From the NCBI GenBank assembly GCA_963760285.1, contig CAVXCI010000001.1:1426001-1490000 (forward strand): a stretch of DNA of 64,000 nucleotides, read 5' to 3'. This DNA is from PALSA-278 sp963760285. GTDB lineage: Bacteria; Acidobacteriota; Terriglobia; Acidiferrales; UBA7541. Made by a program: the position numbers and the translations under genes. Under the pieces are notes generated by a model that saw only the letters and a list, made by a program, of their open reading frames with translations, was not told where the DNA came from and ran no database searches. This document shows positions 35,842 to 44,968 of this stretch, one piece after another (the stretch's first letter is position 1; each line of letters opens with the position of its first letter).

Positions 35842-36867
35842 TCAGTAACCGCGCGCCAGGGATACCTGATTTAGCAATTCCCGTCCGCTGAACCAGCGTT
35901 CCAGATTTTCCAATAGCAGCGCCGTCTGCCGCTCCCAAAGATGCTCGCTGACCGCGCTGACGTGCGGCGTGATGAAAATATTATCCAGCCGCCAAAGCGG
36001 GCTTTCCGGCAGAAGCGGTTCCTGTTCCGTCACGTCAATCGCCGCGCCAGCAATCCCATGCTGCTCCAGTACATCCGCCAGCGCGGCCTCATCCACCAGC
36101 GTTCCACGGGCTACATTGACAAAAAAAGCCGTGTGTTTCATGGCCGCAAACTGGCGCATTCCAAACAGCCGGCGGGTTGCTGGCGTTTCCGGGGCGGCCA
36201 GCACCACAAAATCCGCTTGTGGCAGCGCGGAATCCAGTTCTTGAACGGATAGTATCCTGTCCGCCAGCGCGGCATCACCGGCTCCCGAACGCGTAACCGC
36301 CCAGATGTGCATCCCAAATGCCCGCGCGCGCCGCGTCACCTCCTTCCCAATCGCGCCCAGTCCCACCATCAACAGAACGGCCCCTTCCAACTCACGTGGC
36401 TGGGTGGGAGCGTCCCAGATTTCCTGTTGTCCCCAATGCCCGCGAAGCTGCAAACGAATGGCGTCGGGGAAACGCCGCGAGAGGGCAATCATCGCTCCTA
36501 TCACATGCTCAGCCACGGGCACGGAATGCACGCCGCGAATGTTCGTCACCACAACATTGCTGCGCCGCAGGTCCGGGTACATCAACTGGCCCACGCCCGC
36601 CGCCGTCGAATGGATCCACTTCAGCCGGTTTGCCAGCGCAAACTGCTCGGGCCGTATTGAGTACCCCACGAAGATATCCGTGTCGGTGATTTCCGCGTCG
36701 AGAAGCTCGTAACGCGGCAGGTGCATCAATTTCATTTCCGGCCAGCGCTTGCGCACTTTTTCCGCAAGGCTTTCCGGCGGGCGCCACAAACTGAAGCGAT
36801 GCCACACGCAAATCACCAGCTTTGTATCTGCGGGAGTCCCACGGTCTGTCGTTGAATTCCTCTCCAT
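35842..36867 (-). CDS. D-isomer-specific 2-hydroxyacid dehydrogenase
   Basis: 341 residues. The NAD-binding GLGAIGKEVTRRARAFGM (about 172-189) lies between two halves of the catalytic domain. The catalytic Arg is in NVARGTLVDEAAL, the Glu in the following TEQEPLLPESPLW region, and the His in FITPHVSAVSEH. It should reduce 2-oxoacids or oxidise D-2-hydroxyacids in the cytoplasm. The exact substrate (glyoxylate, hydroxypyruvate or other) cannot be read from sequence. It is divergent from the glycan locus, 105 bases away. Confidence 0.9.
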   Translation of the reverse strand: MERNSTTDRGTPADTKLVICVWHRFSLWRPPESLAEKVRKRWPEMKLMHLPRYELLDAEITDTDIFVGYSIRPEQFALANRLKWIHSTAAGVGQLMYPDLRRSNVVVTNIRGVHSVPVAEHVIGAMIALSRRFPDAIRLQLRGHWGQQEIWDAPTQPRELEGAVLLMVGLGAIGKEVTRRARAFGMHIWAVTRSGAGDAALADRILSVQELDSALPQADFVVLAAPETPATRRLFGMRQFAAMKHTAFFVNVARGTLVDEAALADVLEQHGIAGAAIDVTEQEPLLPESPLWRLDNIFITPHVSAVSEHLWERQTALLLENLERWFSGRELLNQVSLARGY

Positions 36868-36972
36868 GAAAATTGCATCCTTCGCTGGCGCTGTTTGGTG
36901 CTGTCAGGATACTGTAAGCAGCGGGCGGCAGGAAAGCGTTCGCTCCGCTGCGCCGCCGTTGCTTGATACGCC

Positions 36973-38145
36973 ATGAAACTTTTGATCTATGTGCATGATT
37001 GGGCGCCAACTCTTGGGGGCATCCAGACAATCACTCAGGTTTTGGCCCGTGGTCTGGCTGCCGCGGACCATCTGCGCGTGGACGTGACGCTCGTCACCAT
37101 GACCGCTGCCGATGGGATGAACGATTCCGCACTGCCGTACCGGGTGGTCCGGCGCCCTGGGAAAATTGACCTTCTGCGCTTGCTGCACCAAGCGGACGTG
37201 GTGCATGTCGCTGGGCCGTGTCTTACGCCCCTGGTGTTCTGCCTTTTGCTGCGCAAGCCCGTGGCCGTCGAACATCACGGCCTTAACGCCATCTGCCCAA
37301 ATGGTCACCTGTTATACCAGCTTAACCAATCGGTTTGTCCCGGCCACTTCATGGCTGCTAGACATTTGGAGTGCCTGCGTTGCAATGCCGCCGAAGGGCG
37401 GCTGCATTCCCTCCGTATGTGGATGCTGACGTTTTTGCGCCGCGCCTGTTGCATGCGTGTTTCCGCAAACGTCGTCCCCACCAATTGGCTGCGCGGAGAG
37501 TTGCATCTGCCGCGGGTGCAAACAATTTCACATGGGATGCCGGCTCCTCGTGTGACGAATACTGCGCGACCAGGTAATGACTCGGGTCATTTTCTGTTTG
37601 TTGGCCGACTGGTCAGCGCCAAAGGAGTGGAAACGCTGCTTCGCGCCGCGGGGCAACTGAAGAGAACTGGGACCACATTTCGCCTGCATCTGGTGGGCGA
37701 TGGACCGGAGCGTGCGGCGCTGGAAGCTCTTGCAGTCCAGTCTGGAATTTCCGGCGATGTTGCTTTTTACGGCAGCCTGCCGAATGAGGCGCTGGAGCGT
37801 GTCTGGCAACAGTCCACCGCGCTGGTTGCGCCTTCCTTGGGGGGTGAAGTATTTGGACTTGTTGTTGCCGAGGCCATGCTTCGCGGCCTGCCGGTGATCG
37901 TCACCGCTGGTGGGGCGCTCGCGGAAGTGGCGGGCGGGGCCGCGCTAACTTTTCCCGTCGGAGATGCTTCGCGCTTGGCCGAATGCATGGGCCATCTCGT
38001 CAGAAATCCAGATATGGCGGCGCAAATGGGAGCCACTGGCCGTGCGAGAGCCCGGCAACTCTTCACCGAGCAACCCATGTTGCGCGCACACATCCTGCTC
38101 TACTCGCGAATTGCCTCTACGAGAGGGGACCGGCCAGCCGGATAG
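36973..38145 (+). CDS. GT4-family glycosyltransferase with four-Cys insertion
   Basis: 390 residues, GT-B fold. The N-terminal domain starts YVHDWAPTLGGIQTITQVLARGL. The nucleotide-sugar-binding half has FLFVGRLVSAKGVETLLRA, LHLVGDGPERAALE and GEVFGLVVAEAMLRGLPVIVT, with the donor-binding E-x7-E-type motif. An unusual Cys set lies at 108, 122, 134 and 137 (CPNG, CPGHF, CLRC), a pattern that could bind zinc or another metal. It opens the plus-strand glycan locus and probably adds one sugar to a lipid-linked acceptor at the cytoplasmic membrane face. Confidence 0.88.
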   Translation: MKLLIYVHDWAPTLGGIQTITQVLARGLAAADHLRVDVTLVTMTAADGMNDSALPYRVVRRPGKIDLLRLLHQADVVHVAGPCLTPLVFCLLLRKPVAVEHHGLNAICPNGHLLYQLNQSVCPGHFMAARHLECLRCNAAEGRLHSLRMWMLTFLRRACCMRVSANVVPTNWLRGELHLPRVQTISHGMPAPRVTNTARPGNDSGHFLFVGRLVSAKGVETLLRAAGQLKRTGTTFRLHLVGDGPERAALEALAVQSGISGDVAFYGSLPNEALERVWQQSTALVAPSLGGEVFGLVVAEAMLRGLPVIVTAGGALAEVAGGAALTFPVGDASRLAECMGHLVRNPDMAAQMGATGRARARQLFTEQPMLRAHILLYSRIASTRGDRPAG

Positions 38146-38361
38146 TGCCGCAATCACTCCTCCAGGCAAGCGGCCACCCTAGCTTGAGGCTGGGCTTGCA
38201 GCCGCAAGTCAGGTCGGCGAGAATAAGCGCCGGGGTCATTCCTTGTTGTCCGCTAGAAGCGCCAGAGGGTCCAGTCACGGGGTACGCATTCCGCGTGTCT
38301 TCGCAACGCCGGTGTGCGTGAGCCGTGGGAATAGTCCCGCGCTCCGCAGGAGATCGTGCGC

Positions 38362-39945
38362 ATGATTAGCATGCGCCTCCCCGGCATTCGCCATCAGGCC
38401 TTGGTTTCCATTCTGCTGGGTGCGGCGGCGCTGTGGTCTGCATACGTGGTAAGTGGATGGATTTCGACCGAGCAGGATCACATGCTCATTTTTGCCGGCA
38501 TGGGTGTTGCCTTGCTCGTGATTGGTTCCATCATCTTGCGGAACTGGCGCTCGGGCTTTTATCTCTTCCTCGTCTGGCTGCTTTTTGAGGATCTGATCCG
38601 CAAGTTTCTTGGCAACAATATGGCCATCTATTTTGCCAAGGACGCTCTCGTCGCCCTCACCTATCTCTCCCTATTTCTGTCCTGGCGTCGCAGGAAGGAA
38701 ATTCTTTTCCGTCCACCATTCCTCTTTTTTTTGGGCATGTTTTTCTGGTTTGGCGTCATTCAGGTATTCAACGTTTATTCTCCGAGCATCTTCTATGGAT
38801 TGTTGGGCCTAAAGCTCTACTTCTATTATGTGCCTCTGATGTTCGTGGGCTATGCCCTCATCCGTACCGAGGACGATCTGCGAAAATTCTTCGTTGTAAA
38901 TCTATCATTGGCCGCCTTGATTGCCGCGCTCGGAATCGTGCAGGCGGTCGTCGGCCCCACGTTCTTGAATCCTTCGGAGTTGAACGCCAACATTCGCGGC
39001 CTCAGTCAGCTGCAACGCTCCGCCCCAGTCACCGGCGAGATTGTGAATATCCCTACTGCTGTTTTTGTCAGCGCTGGCCGCTTTGGCTGGTACCTGGAGC
39101 TTGCCACCATCATGTCTCTCGCGGCGATCGCTTATCTGCTTCTAACAAGGCAACGCGGCCGCACACTGGCGCTGGTGGCTTCCGGATTGATCGGGGTGGC
39201 CATTCTGGTCAGCGGCTCGCGCGGTGCTCTGGTGTTCAGCGGCATCAGCGCGGTGGCCATCGTCGCCGGATTTTTCTGGGGTTCAAACTGGAGGTCTCGC
39301 CAAATCCAGGGAATTTTTGCTGGGCTTCGCCGCTCTGCCGTCGTCGTTGTGGCGGCGATTCTCCTGGCCATCTTTTTTGTTCCTCGCGCCGTCAGTTCCC
39401 GATGGGCCTTTTATTCCCAGACGCTGACTCCCAATAGTTCCCACTCGGAGCTTCTTCTTCGCTCCTGGACATACCCTCTGGAAAATCTTGAGGACGCCTT
39501 TTCCGAGCCTCACTGGCTGGTCGGAAACGGCATTGGCACCGCATCCCTGGGCACCCAGTACGTCGCCGAATTCCTGCATCAAAATCCTCCGGCCATCGGC
39601 GTGGAAAACGGCTTTGGCACGCTCATTGTGGAGATGGGGATTCTTGGTCCTTTCTTATGGCTTCTATGGTCAGGTGCGCTGCTGGTCGCCGCTTGGCGCA
39701 CCGTCCGCCGTCTGAAAGGGAGCCGCTTCTTACCCGTTGGATTCGCCATCTGGTGGCTGGCATTCCTCATTCTTTTGCCTCTTACCTTCGGCGGCCTGCC
39801 TTCTTATCAGAACTACATTCTGAACGCTTATCTTTGGTTGCTGATCGGCGTGCTCTTTCGCTTGCCATTACTGTCGAATGCGCCGCAAGCCGCGCCCAAG
39901 ACATCGCGGCCTTCGTTCCGCACGCGCCGTCTCATGGCGCGCTAA
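38362..39945 (+). CDS. O-antigen ligase / Wzy-like membrane protein
   Basis: 527 residues from the ATG at 38362 (AGGAG 9 bases upstream; a GTG two codons earlier is possible). About 10-12 membrane helices surround a large soluble loop, the Wzy_C/O-antigen-ligase layout. The segment VSGSRGALVFSGISA is the typical family motif, and a loop with ENGFGTLIVEMGILGPFLWL follows. Such proteins polymerise glycan repeats or ligate glycans to lipid A or proteins at the periplasmic face. With no flippase or chain-length regulator in view, polymerase and ligase roles cannot be separated. Confidence 0.82.
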   Translation: MISMRLPGIRHQALVSILLGAAALWSAYVVSGWISTEQDHMLIFAGMGVALLVIGSIILRNWRSGFYLFLVWLLFEDLIRKFLGNNMAIYFAKDALVALTYLSLFLSWRRRKEILFRPPFLFFLGMFFWFGVIQVFNVYSPSIFYGLLGLKLYFYYVPLMFVGYALIRTEDDLRKFFVVNLSLAALIAALGIVQAVVGPTFLNPSELNANIRGLSQLQRSAPVTGEIVNIPTAVFVSAGRFGWYLELATIMSLAAIAYLLLTRQRGRTLALVASGLIGVAILVSGSRGALVFSGISAVAIVAGFFWGSNWRSRQIQGIFAGLRRSAVVVVAAILLAIFFVPRAVSSRWAFYSQTLTPNSSHSELLLRSWTYPLENLEDAFSEPHWLVGNGIGTASLGTQYVAEFLHQNPPAIGVENGFGTLIVEMGILGPFLWLLWSGALLVAAWRTVRRLKGSRFLPVGFAIWWLAFLILLPLTFGGLPSYQNYILNAYLWLLIGVLFRLPLLSNAPQAAPKTSRPSFRTRRLMAR

Positions 39946-39965
39946 GCGAGGACCACCTCCATATC

Positions 39966-41852
39966 ATGTGTGGCATTGCAGGAATTGTCGCTCGCAATCC
40001 GGCGCAGTCGTCTCGCGAAGCCGTCGAGAAAATGCTGCAGTCCATCCGCCACCGCGGCCCCGACGGCTGCGGCGTCCGAACGCTCGGTCTCTGCACTTTG
40101 GGCAACGTCCGATTGGCCATCGTGGACCTTAGCGACCGCGGCCGCCAGCCGATGTCCTCAGAAGACGGCGCGGTCGCCATCACCTACAACGGTGAGTGCT
40201 ACAACGCCGCGGAATGGCGCGATTTCCTGCAAGCGCGTGGCCACACGTTTCATTCCTCCACGGATACTGAAGTTGTCCTTCACCTCTATCTGGAATTTGG
40301 CGACCGGTTCCTCGAAAAGCTGCGCGGTATGTTTGCCGTGGCCATATGGGACGCCCGCCGCAATCGCCTTCTCCTGGGCCGCGACCGTCTGGGTATCAAG
40401 CCGCTCTATATCGCTCCCACGTCTGATAGGCTCATCTTTGCTTCCGAGATTCGCGCATTTCCTGCTTCAGGCTTTTTTTCGCCGCGTCTCGATTCCCGTG
40501 GCGTGCATGCCTTCCTGGAGCTGGGCCACATTCCGCCTCCGTGGAGTCCGCTGCAGGGAGTCGAGCCGCTCGCTCCCGGAGAAATGGCGGTTTGGGAAGC
40601 CGGCGCTCTTCATCGTTCGATCTACTGGAACTTAATTTCGCCGGATGGCGATCCGCCCATGCCGGACCGCAATGTCGCCGTCGCTCAGGTCCGTGAAATT
40701 CTTCTCGACGCGGCCCGCCTTCATCGAATGTCCGATGTTCCCGTAGGCCTTTTTCTTAGCGGTGGCGTGGATTCCGCCGCCGTGGCGTCCCTTATGCGCT
40801 CTACTGGCGATACCGACGTCACCGCTCTCACCGTGGGTTTTGAAGAAAGTGAATTCGACGAATCGGAACTCAGCCGCACTACCGCCGGGCAGTTGGGCCT
40901 CGCGCATCGCGTCTTGCGCCTGTCCGCGTCGGAAATGGCCGCTTCACTCGACCACGCCATCACCGCCATGGATCAGCCCACCATGGACGGACTCAACACT
41001 TTTTGGATTTCGCAGGCCGCTTCTTCCGCCGGTTTTAAAGTCGCTCTTTCCGGGCAGGGCGGCGACGAGCTTTTCGGGGGTTATTCTTCACTCCGCTGGT
41101 TTGAGGACTTTCAGCGTGCCGCCACCGCTTTCCAATATCTTCCCACGGCGCTTGGCGCCGCGCTTTTCGATCACAAATCGTTTCCCATGCGCTGGCGAAA
41201 GCTGTCTCTACTGTTTGGCGCCGACGATCCTTTCATCGCCGCCCAGGCCGCGGTCCGAACCCTTTTCCCTGAAAGTGACGTCGACGGTATTCTGGCTCCG
41301 CCGTTGCGTGAATTGTCTTTTCCATCTGCAGCAATGGAACACTTGGAGCATTGGGCCGGCCAGGTTTCCGATCGCCCGCTCCTGGAGAAAATTGCTTATC
41401 TCGACTTCCGCGCCCACCTGCAGCCGCGTCTTTTGCGAGACGGAGATGCCATGAGCATGTCTCACAGCCTTGAACTTCGCCCTCTCTTCCTGGATCATGC
41501 GGTGGTGGAATGCGTCATGGCGTTGCCCGCCGCGTTGCGAATGGACCACAAACGCCTGCTTCTCGATGCGCTCTCTGGAATCATGCCGGAAAAACTTCGT
41601 GCCGAAATCGCCGCCCGCCCCAAACGCACCTTTACGTTTCCATTTGCCCGCTGGTTTTCAGGCGCATGGCGGGGCGCCCTCGACGAGGCATTCATTCCCG
41701 AACATGTCCGCGCTACAGGTGTCTTCCAGCCGGACGCCGTGGCCCGTATCTGGGGCCAGTATCGCCGCGCGCCGCATAAAATTGGATGGTCGCGCATTTG
41801 GACCTTGTTCGTCCTTCAGCGTTGGTGTGAATTGACGGGCGTGCGGTCCTGA
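39966..41852 (+). CDS. asnB: Asparagine-synthase-type amidotransferase (copy 1)
   Basis: 628 residues from the ATG at 39966, fixed by the need for Cys2 (MCGIAGI) as the glutaminase nucleophile; the open frame extends further upstream but inside the Wzy-like gene. The Ntn glutaminase domain (1 to about 190) has HRGPDGCG and NGECYN. The synthetase domain has the ATP P-loop LSGGVDSAAVASL and GGDELFGGYSS. Both half-reactions appear intact. In glycan loci such enzymes are thought to amidate a sugar acid or amino-acid substituent rather than make free asparagine. A paralogue lies 6 kb downstream. Confidence 0.92.
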   Translation: MCGIAGIVARNPAQSSREAVEKMLQSIRHRGPDGCGVRTLGLCTLGNVRLAIVDLSDRGRQPMSSEDGAVAITYNGECYNAAEWRDFLQARGHTFHSSTDTEVVLHLYLEFGDRFLEKLRGMFAVAIWDARRNRLLLGRDRLGIKPLYIAPTSDRLIFASEIRAFPASGFFSPRLDSRGVHAFLELGHIPPPWSPLQGVEPLAPGEMAVWEAGALHRSIYWNLISPDGDPPMPDRNVAVAQVREILLDAARLHRMSDVPVGLFLSGGVDSAAVASLMRSTGDTDVTALTVGFEESEFDESELSRTTAGQLGLAHRVLRLSASEMAASLDHAITAMDQPTMDGLNTFWISQAASSAGFKVALSGQGGDELFGGYSSLRWFEDFQRAATAFQYLPTALGAALFDHKSFPMRWRKLSLLFGADDPFIAAQAAVRTLFPESDVDGILAPPLRELSFPSAAMEHLEHWAGQVSDRPLLEKIAYLDFRAHLQPRLLRDGDAMSMSHSLELRPLFLDHAVVECVMALPAALRMDHKRLLLDALSGIMPEKLRAEIAARPKRTFTFPFARWFSGAWRGALDEAFIPEHVRATGVFQPDAVARIWGQYRRAPHKIGWSRIWTLFVLQRWCELTGVRS

Positions 41853-41866
41853 ATCCGGCGCCTGGC

Positions 41867-43052
41867 ATGAGCCGTCCCCGCCTCGCCGTCGTTTCACCCT
41901 TCATTGACAGACGCCACGGCACTGAACGTCGCGTCGCGGAGTGCGTTTCGCGTCTCGCCGGCGAATTTGAGATTCATATATACAGCCAGCGCGTGGAAGA
42001 TGTTCCGCTGGACCGCGTCAACTGGCATCGTATTCCAAAATTGCGCGGGCCTCATTTTCTCGGTTTTTTGTGGTGGTTTGCCGCCAACCGTTTCTGGCGT
42101 TTCCGCGATGCGCGCTTTCATGGCCTGCAATTCGACGTTGTCTATTCCCCGGGTATAAATTGCCTTGACGCCGATGCCGTCACTGTTCACGTGGTGTTCA
42201 GCGAGATGCGCCGCCGTCTCGCCAGCGAATTGCGTCTCTCCGCCAATCCCGCCAGGTCCTGGCCGCGCTTGCTACATCGGCGGGCGTACTACGCGCTGAT
42301 TGCCGCGCTGGAGCGCTGCGTCTACCCGCGCCGCAATATGTCCATCGGAGTTGTCTCTCGGCAGGTGGCCGGCCAGCTAGCCGAGCATTTTCATCGCACC
42401 GAGGACGTTGCCGTGATTTACCACGGCGCGGATACGGAGACGTTTTTCTCCGCAAATTCGCCAAAGCCGCCGCGAGGAATGCCGCGCTCGCTTCGGGCTT
42501 CGCGAAGGCGATTTTGTCCTCCTGCTCATTGGCAATGGATGGCGCAATAAAGGTCTTCCTTGCCTGCTTGAAGCTCTTGCGAAACTGCGGGACCTGCCTC
42601 TTCGCCTGATGATTGTCGGACATGACGACCGCGCCCCCTTCGACGTCATGGCACAGAATTTGGACATCGCCTCCCGACTTATCTTTCTACCGCCGTCCCA
42701 TGATGTCGCCCAGTTTTATGCCGCTTGCGATGCCTATGTTGGCCCCTCGCTGCACGATTCCTTCGCGCAGCCTCCCGCCGAAGCCATGGCTTGCGGCCTG
42801 CCGGTAATTACTTCGCGCAACAATGGCGGCTCGGAAATTATCCACCATGGAGAGGACGGCCTGATTCTGGAAGACCCTGCTGACGCAGTAACCCTGGCCT
42901 CTTTGATTCGCAGCCTTTGCGAAGACCGCGTGCTTTGTGAACGCCTCGGCGCAAATGCTGCGCGCTCGGCCCAACAGTACACTTGGGGGCAGAACGCCAT
43001 TTACATGCGCGAGCTATTTCTGCGCGCCATGACTGTCAGGAAACGCCAGTGA
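41867..43052 (+). pseudogene. GT4-family glycosyltransferase, one frameshift
   Basis: Two frames form one protein of about 395 residues. The first (from ATG 41867) has AVVSPFIDRRHGTERRVAE and continues to VIYHGADTETFFS. The second carries REECRARFGLREGDFVLLLIGNGWRNKGL, then LMIVGHDD, and the donor site DSFAQPPAEAMACGLPVITS. One A too many in the AAA near 42464 explains the break: removing it gives a continuous SPSRREECRARFG. All GT-B landmarks are present, so the gene is either recently broken or wrongly sequenced. Its end overlaps the next gene start (GTGA). Confidence 0.82.
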
Positions 43053-44161
43053 TCATCGGGCTTTTTCCCGAGCTTCTTTCTCCCGGCGGCGTCCAGACCG
43101 CTGGCCGCCAGACGACTGCCGCGCTTGTATTGTCCGGCGGCTGCCGCGGCGCTTCCTGCCGTTTTCTCAGCCTCAACGATCCCGCCGGTCCTCAATCTTT
43201 TCATCTTGGCGGCACGGAAGTCGTGTTCGAGGGATTCGGCCGCCGGCGCGGGAAATTTGTGCGTGCCGCGCTCGGCGCCGCCCGCGAGGCGAAACTCGTC
43301 TGGGCAGCCCATCCCCATCTTGCACCTGTTGTTGCAGTCATGCAGCTTGTTCGTCCAAGCCTGATTTCTATCGTCTGCGCCCACGGCGTTGAAGTTTGGA
43401 CACCCATGTCCGCGCTCCGCCGATTCGCGATGCGCCGCGCGAATGCCGTTGCGGCGCCTAGCCGTTATACCTGCGAAAAGTTGGCTGCAGAGCAGGGAAT
43501 TCCTGCCGGCCGTGTTCACCGCCTCCCCTGGTGTCTCGATCCAAGTTTTGAAGCGCTCGCAGGCTCACCGCGCCGTGAACTCATCCCGCGGGATTTGCCC
43601 GCTGGCCCGATGATTCTCACCGTTGGGCGCTGGTCATCCGCGGAACGATACAAGGGATTGGATGAATTGATCGAAGTTATGGCTGCCGTTCGTGCGGAAA
43701 TTCCGGAAGCTCATCTCGTCGCACTAGGAAATGGTGACGACCGCCCGAGATTGGAGAAAAAGGCCTCCGCGCTTGCTCCCGCCGACGCGGTTCAGTTTCT
43801 CGATTCGGTGCAGGGTTCAGAGCTTGTCGCGCTCTACAACCGCTGTCAGGTTTTCGCCATGCCCAGTAGCGGCGAAGGCTTCGGGCTTGTTTTTCTGGAA
43901 GCCATGGCGCTCGGCAAACCAGTCGTCGGCGGCGCGCACGGCGGCGTCCCGGACATCATCGAGGACGGCCAAAACGGCTATCTCGTTCGCCGAGATGATC
44001 GCCAACGCCTGGCTTCGGTTCTGGTCGATTTGCTCCGTGACGAGAATCTGCGCCGGGAAATGGGCCAACGGGGTCGTGCGCGGCTCGCTCATGAGTTCCA
44101 ATTTGGGAATTTCTCTGTCCGCCTCGATTTAATTTTGAATCAATGCGGTTTTTCATCCTGA
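43049..44161 (+). CDS. GT4-family glycosyltransferase
   Basis: 370 residues from a GTG overlapping the stop of the upstream GT gene (GTGA), a strong sign of translational coupling. The N-terminal LFPELLSPGGVQTAGRQT is the acceptor-side GT-B start. The C-terminal half has ILTVGRWSSAERYKGLDELIEVM, HLVALGNGDDRPRLEKKA and GEGFGLVFLEAMALGKPVVGG, a complete donor-binding site. It probably adds one sugar of the glycan repeat. No membrane helix; expected at the inner face of the membrane. Confidence 0.9.
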   Translation: MIIGLFPELLSPGGVQTAGRQTTAALVLSGGCRGASCRFLSLNDPAGPQSFHLGGTEVVFEGFGRRRGKFVRAALGAAREAKLVWAAHPHLAPVVAVMQLVRPSLISIVCAHGVEVWTPMSALRRFAMRRANAVAAPSRYTCEKLAAEQGIPAGRVHRLPWCLDPSFEALAGSPRRELIPRDLPAGPMILTVGRWSSAERYKGLDELIEVMAAVRAEIPEAHLVALGNGDDRPRLEKKASALAPADAVQFLDSVQGSELVALYNRCQVFAMPSSGEGFGLVFLEAMALGKPVVGGAHGGVPDIIEDGQNGYLVRRDDRQRLASVLVDLLRDENLRREMGQRGRARLAHEFQFGNFSVRLDLILNQCGFSS

Positions 44162-44206
44162 CTCGACACCGCGAACGGTGTACCATTCCGGAGCTTCCTC
44201 ACGCCC

Positions 44207-44968
44207 ATGAATCCGAGCCACCTGCCTGCGGCTTCTGCTCACCAATGGACGCCGGATTTTTGGCAATCCTGGCGCGAGGCCGATAATCCTTATCGCCGCC
44301 ACAAATCGCAGCGTGATCGCCAAATTGCTCTCGAGCTTCTCTCGCCTCGCTCCGGCGAACGTATCCTCGAGGTTGGGTGCGGCTATGGATGGATCTCCCT
44401 CGCCCTTTGGAATGCCGCGCCCATCGAATGGGTCGGCATGGACCGTTCGCAGACCATGTTGCACCGCCTGCGGTCTGCTCCCGGGGCGCAAAGTGATCGC
44501 AGCCTGCAAGCCGATGCTGCGCAACTTCCTTTTACCGATGGAGCGTTCGATAAAGTGCTCTGCACTGGCGTGCTCATGCACATCGCCGAATGTGACCTAG
44601 CGCTCAGCGAAATGATCCGCGTGCTCAAACCCGGCGGCTGCCTGCTTTGCAGTGTAAACAACAGCCTCTCGCCCTTTTCCTGGGCGGCACGCCTGTGGAA
44701 TCTTCATAAGCGTGGATTCGTCCAGAAATTCCACATCCCCTCGCAATTTCGCCGGCGTTTGCGCCAGCTTGGCATGGAACCGCAAGCCACCGCGGCTGAC
44801 GGCATACTGACTTCCGTCTCCATCGCGCATGGCCGTTTATCTTTTCCGCCGCGATTCACCTTTCCCATTCTTCGCCGCGTGGACGCGTGGCTGTTGCGCC
44901 GCGTTCCTGAATTGGCCTACGAAATCTGGTTCGCAGCCGTGAAGGGTTCGACGCCATGCGCATCCTGA
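44207..44968 (+). CDS. Class I SAM-dependent methyltransferase of the glycan locus
   Basis: 253 residues with SAM-binding ILEVGCGYGWISLAL (about 49-63), GMDRSQTML, DKVLCTGVLMHIAE and MIRVLKPGGCLLCSVNN. Flanked by glycosyltransferases and overlapping the next by 13 bases, it probably methylates a sugar or polyprenyl-linked glycan intermediate. The substrate is inferred from context only. The C-terminal third (from WAARLWNLHKRG) is outside the core fold and basic. Confidence 0.85.
   Translation: MNPSHLPAASAHQWTPDFWQSWREADNPYRRHKSQRDRQIALELLSPRSGERILEVGCGYGWISLALWNAAPIEWVGMDRSQTMLHRLRSAPGAQSDRSLQADAAQLPFTDGAFDKVLCTGVLMHIAECDLALSEMIRVLKPGGCLLCSVNNSLSPFSWAARLWNLHKRGFVQKFHIPSQFRRRLRQLGMEPQATAADGILTSVSIAHGRLSFPPRFTFPILRRVDAWLLRRVPELAYEIWFAAVKGSTPCAS

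Noticed and set aside
39657..39965. Upstream extension of amidotransferase copy 1
   Set aside because: It would bury the catalytic Cys2, and the stretch lies within the Wzy-like gene.
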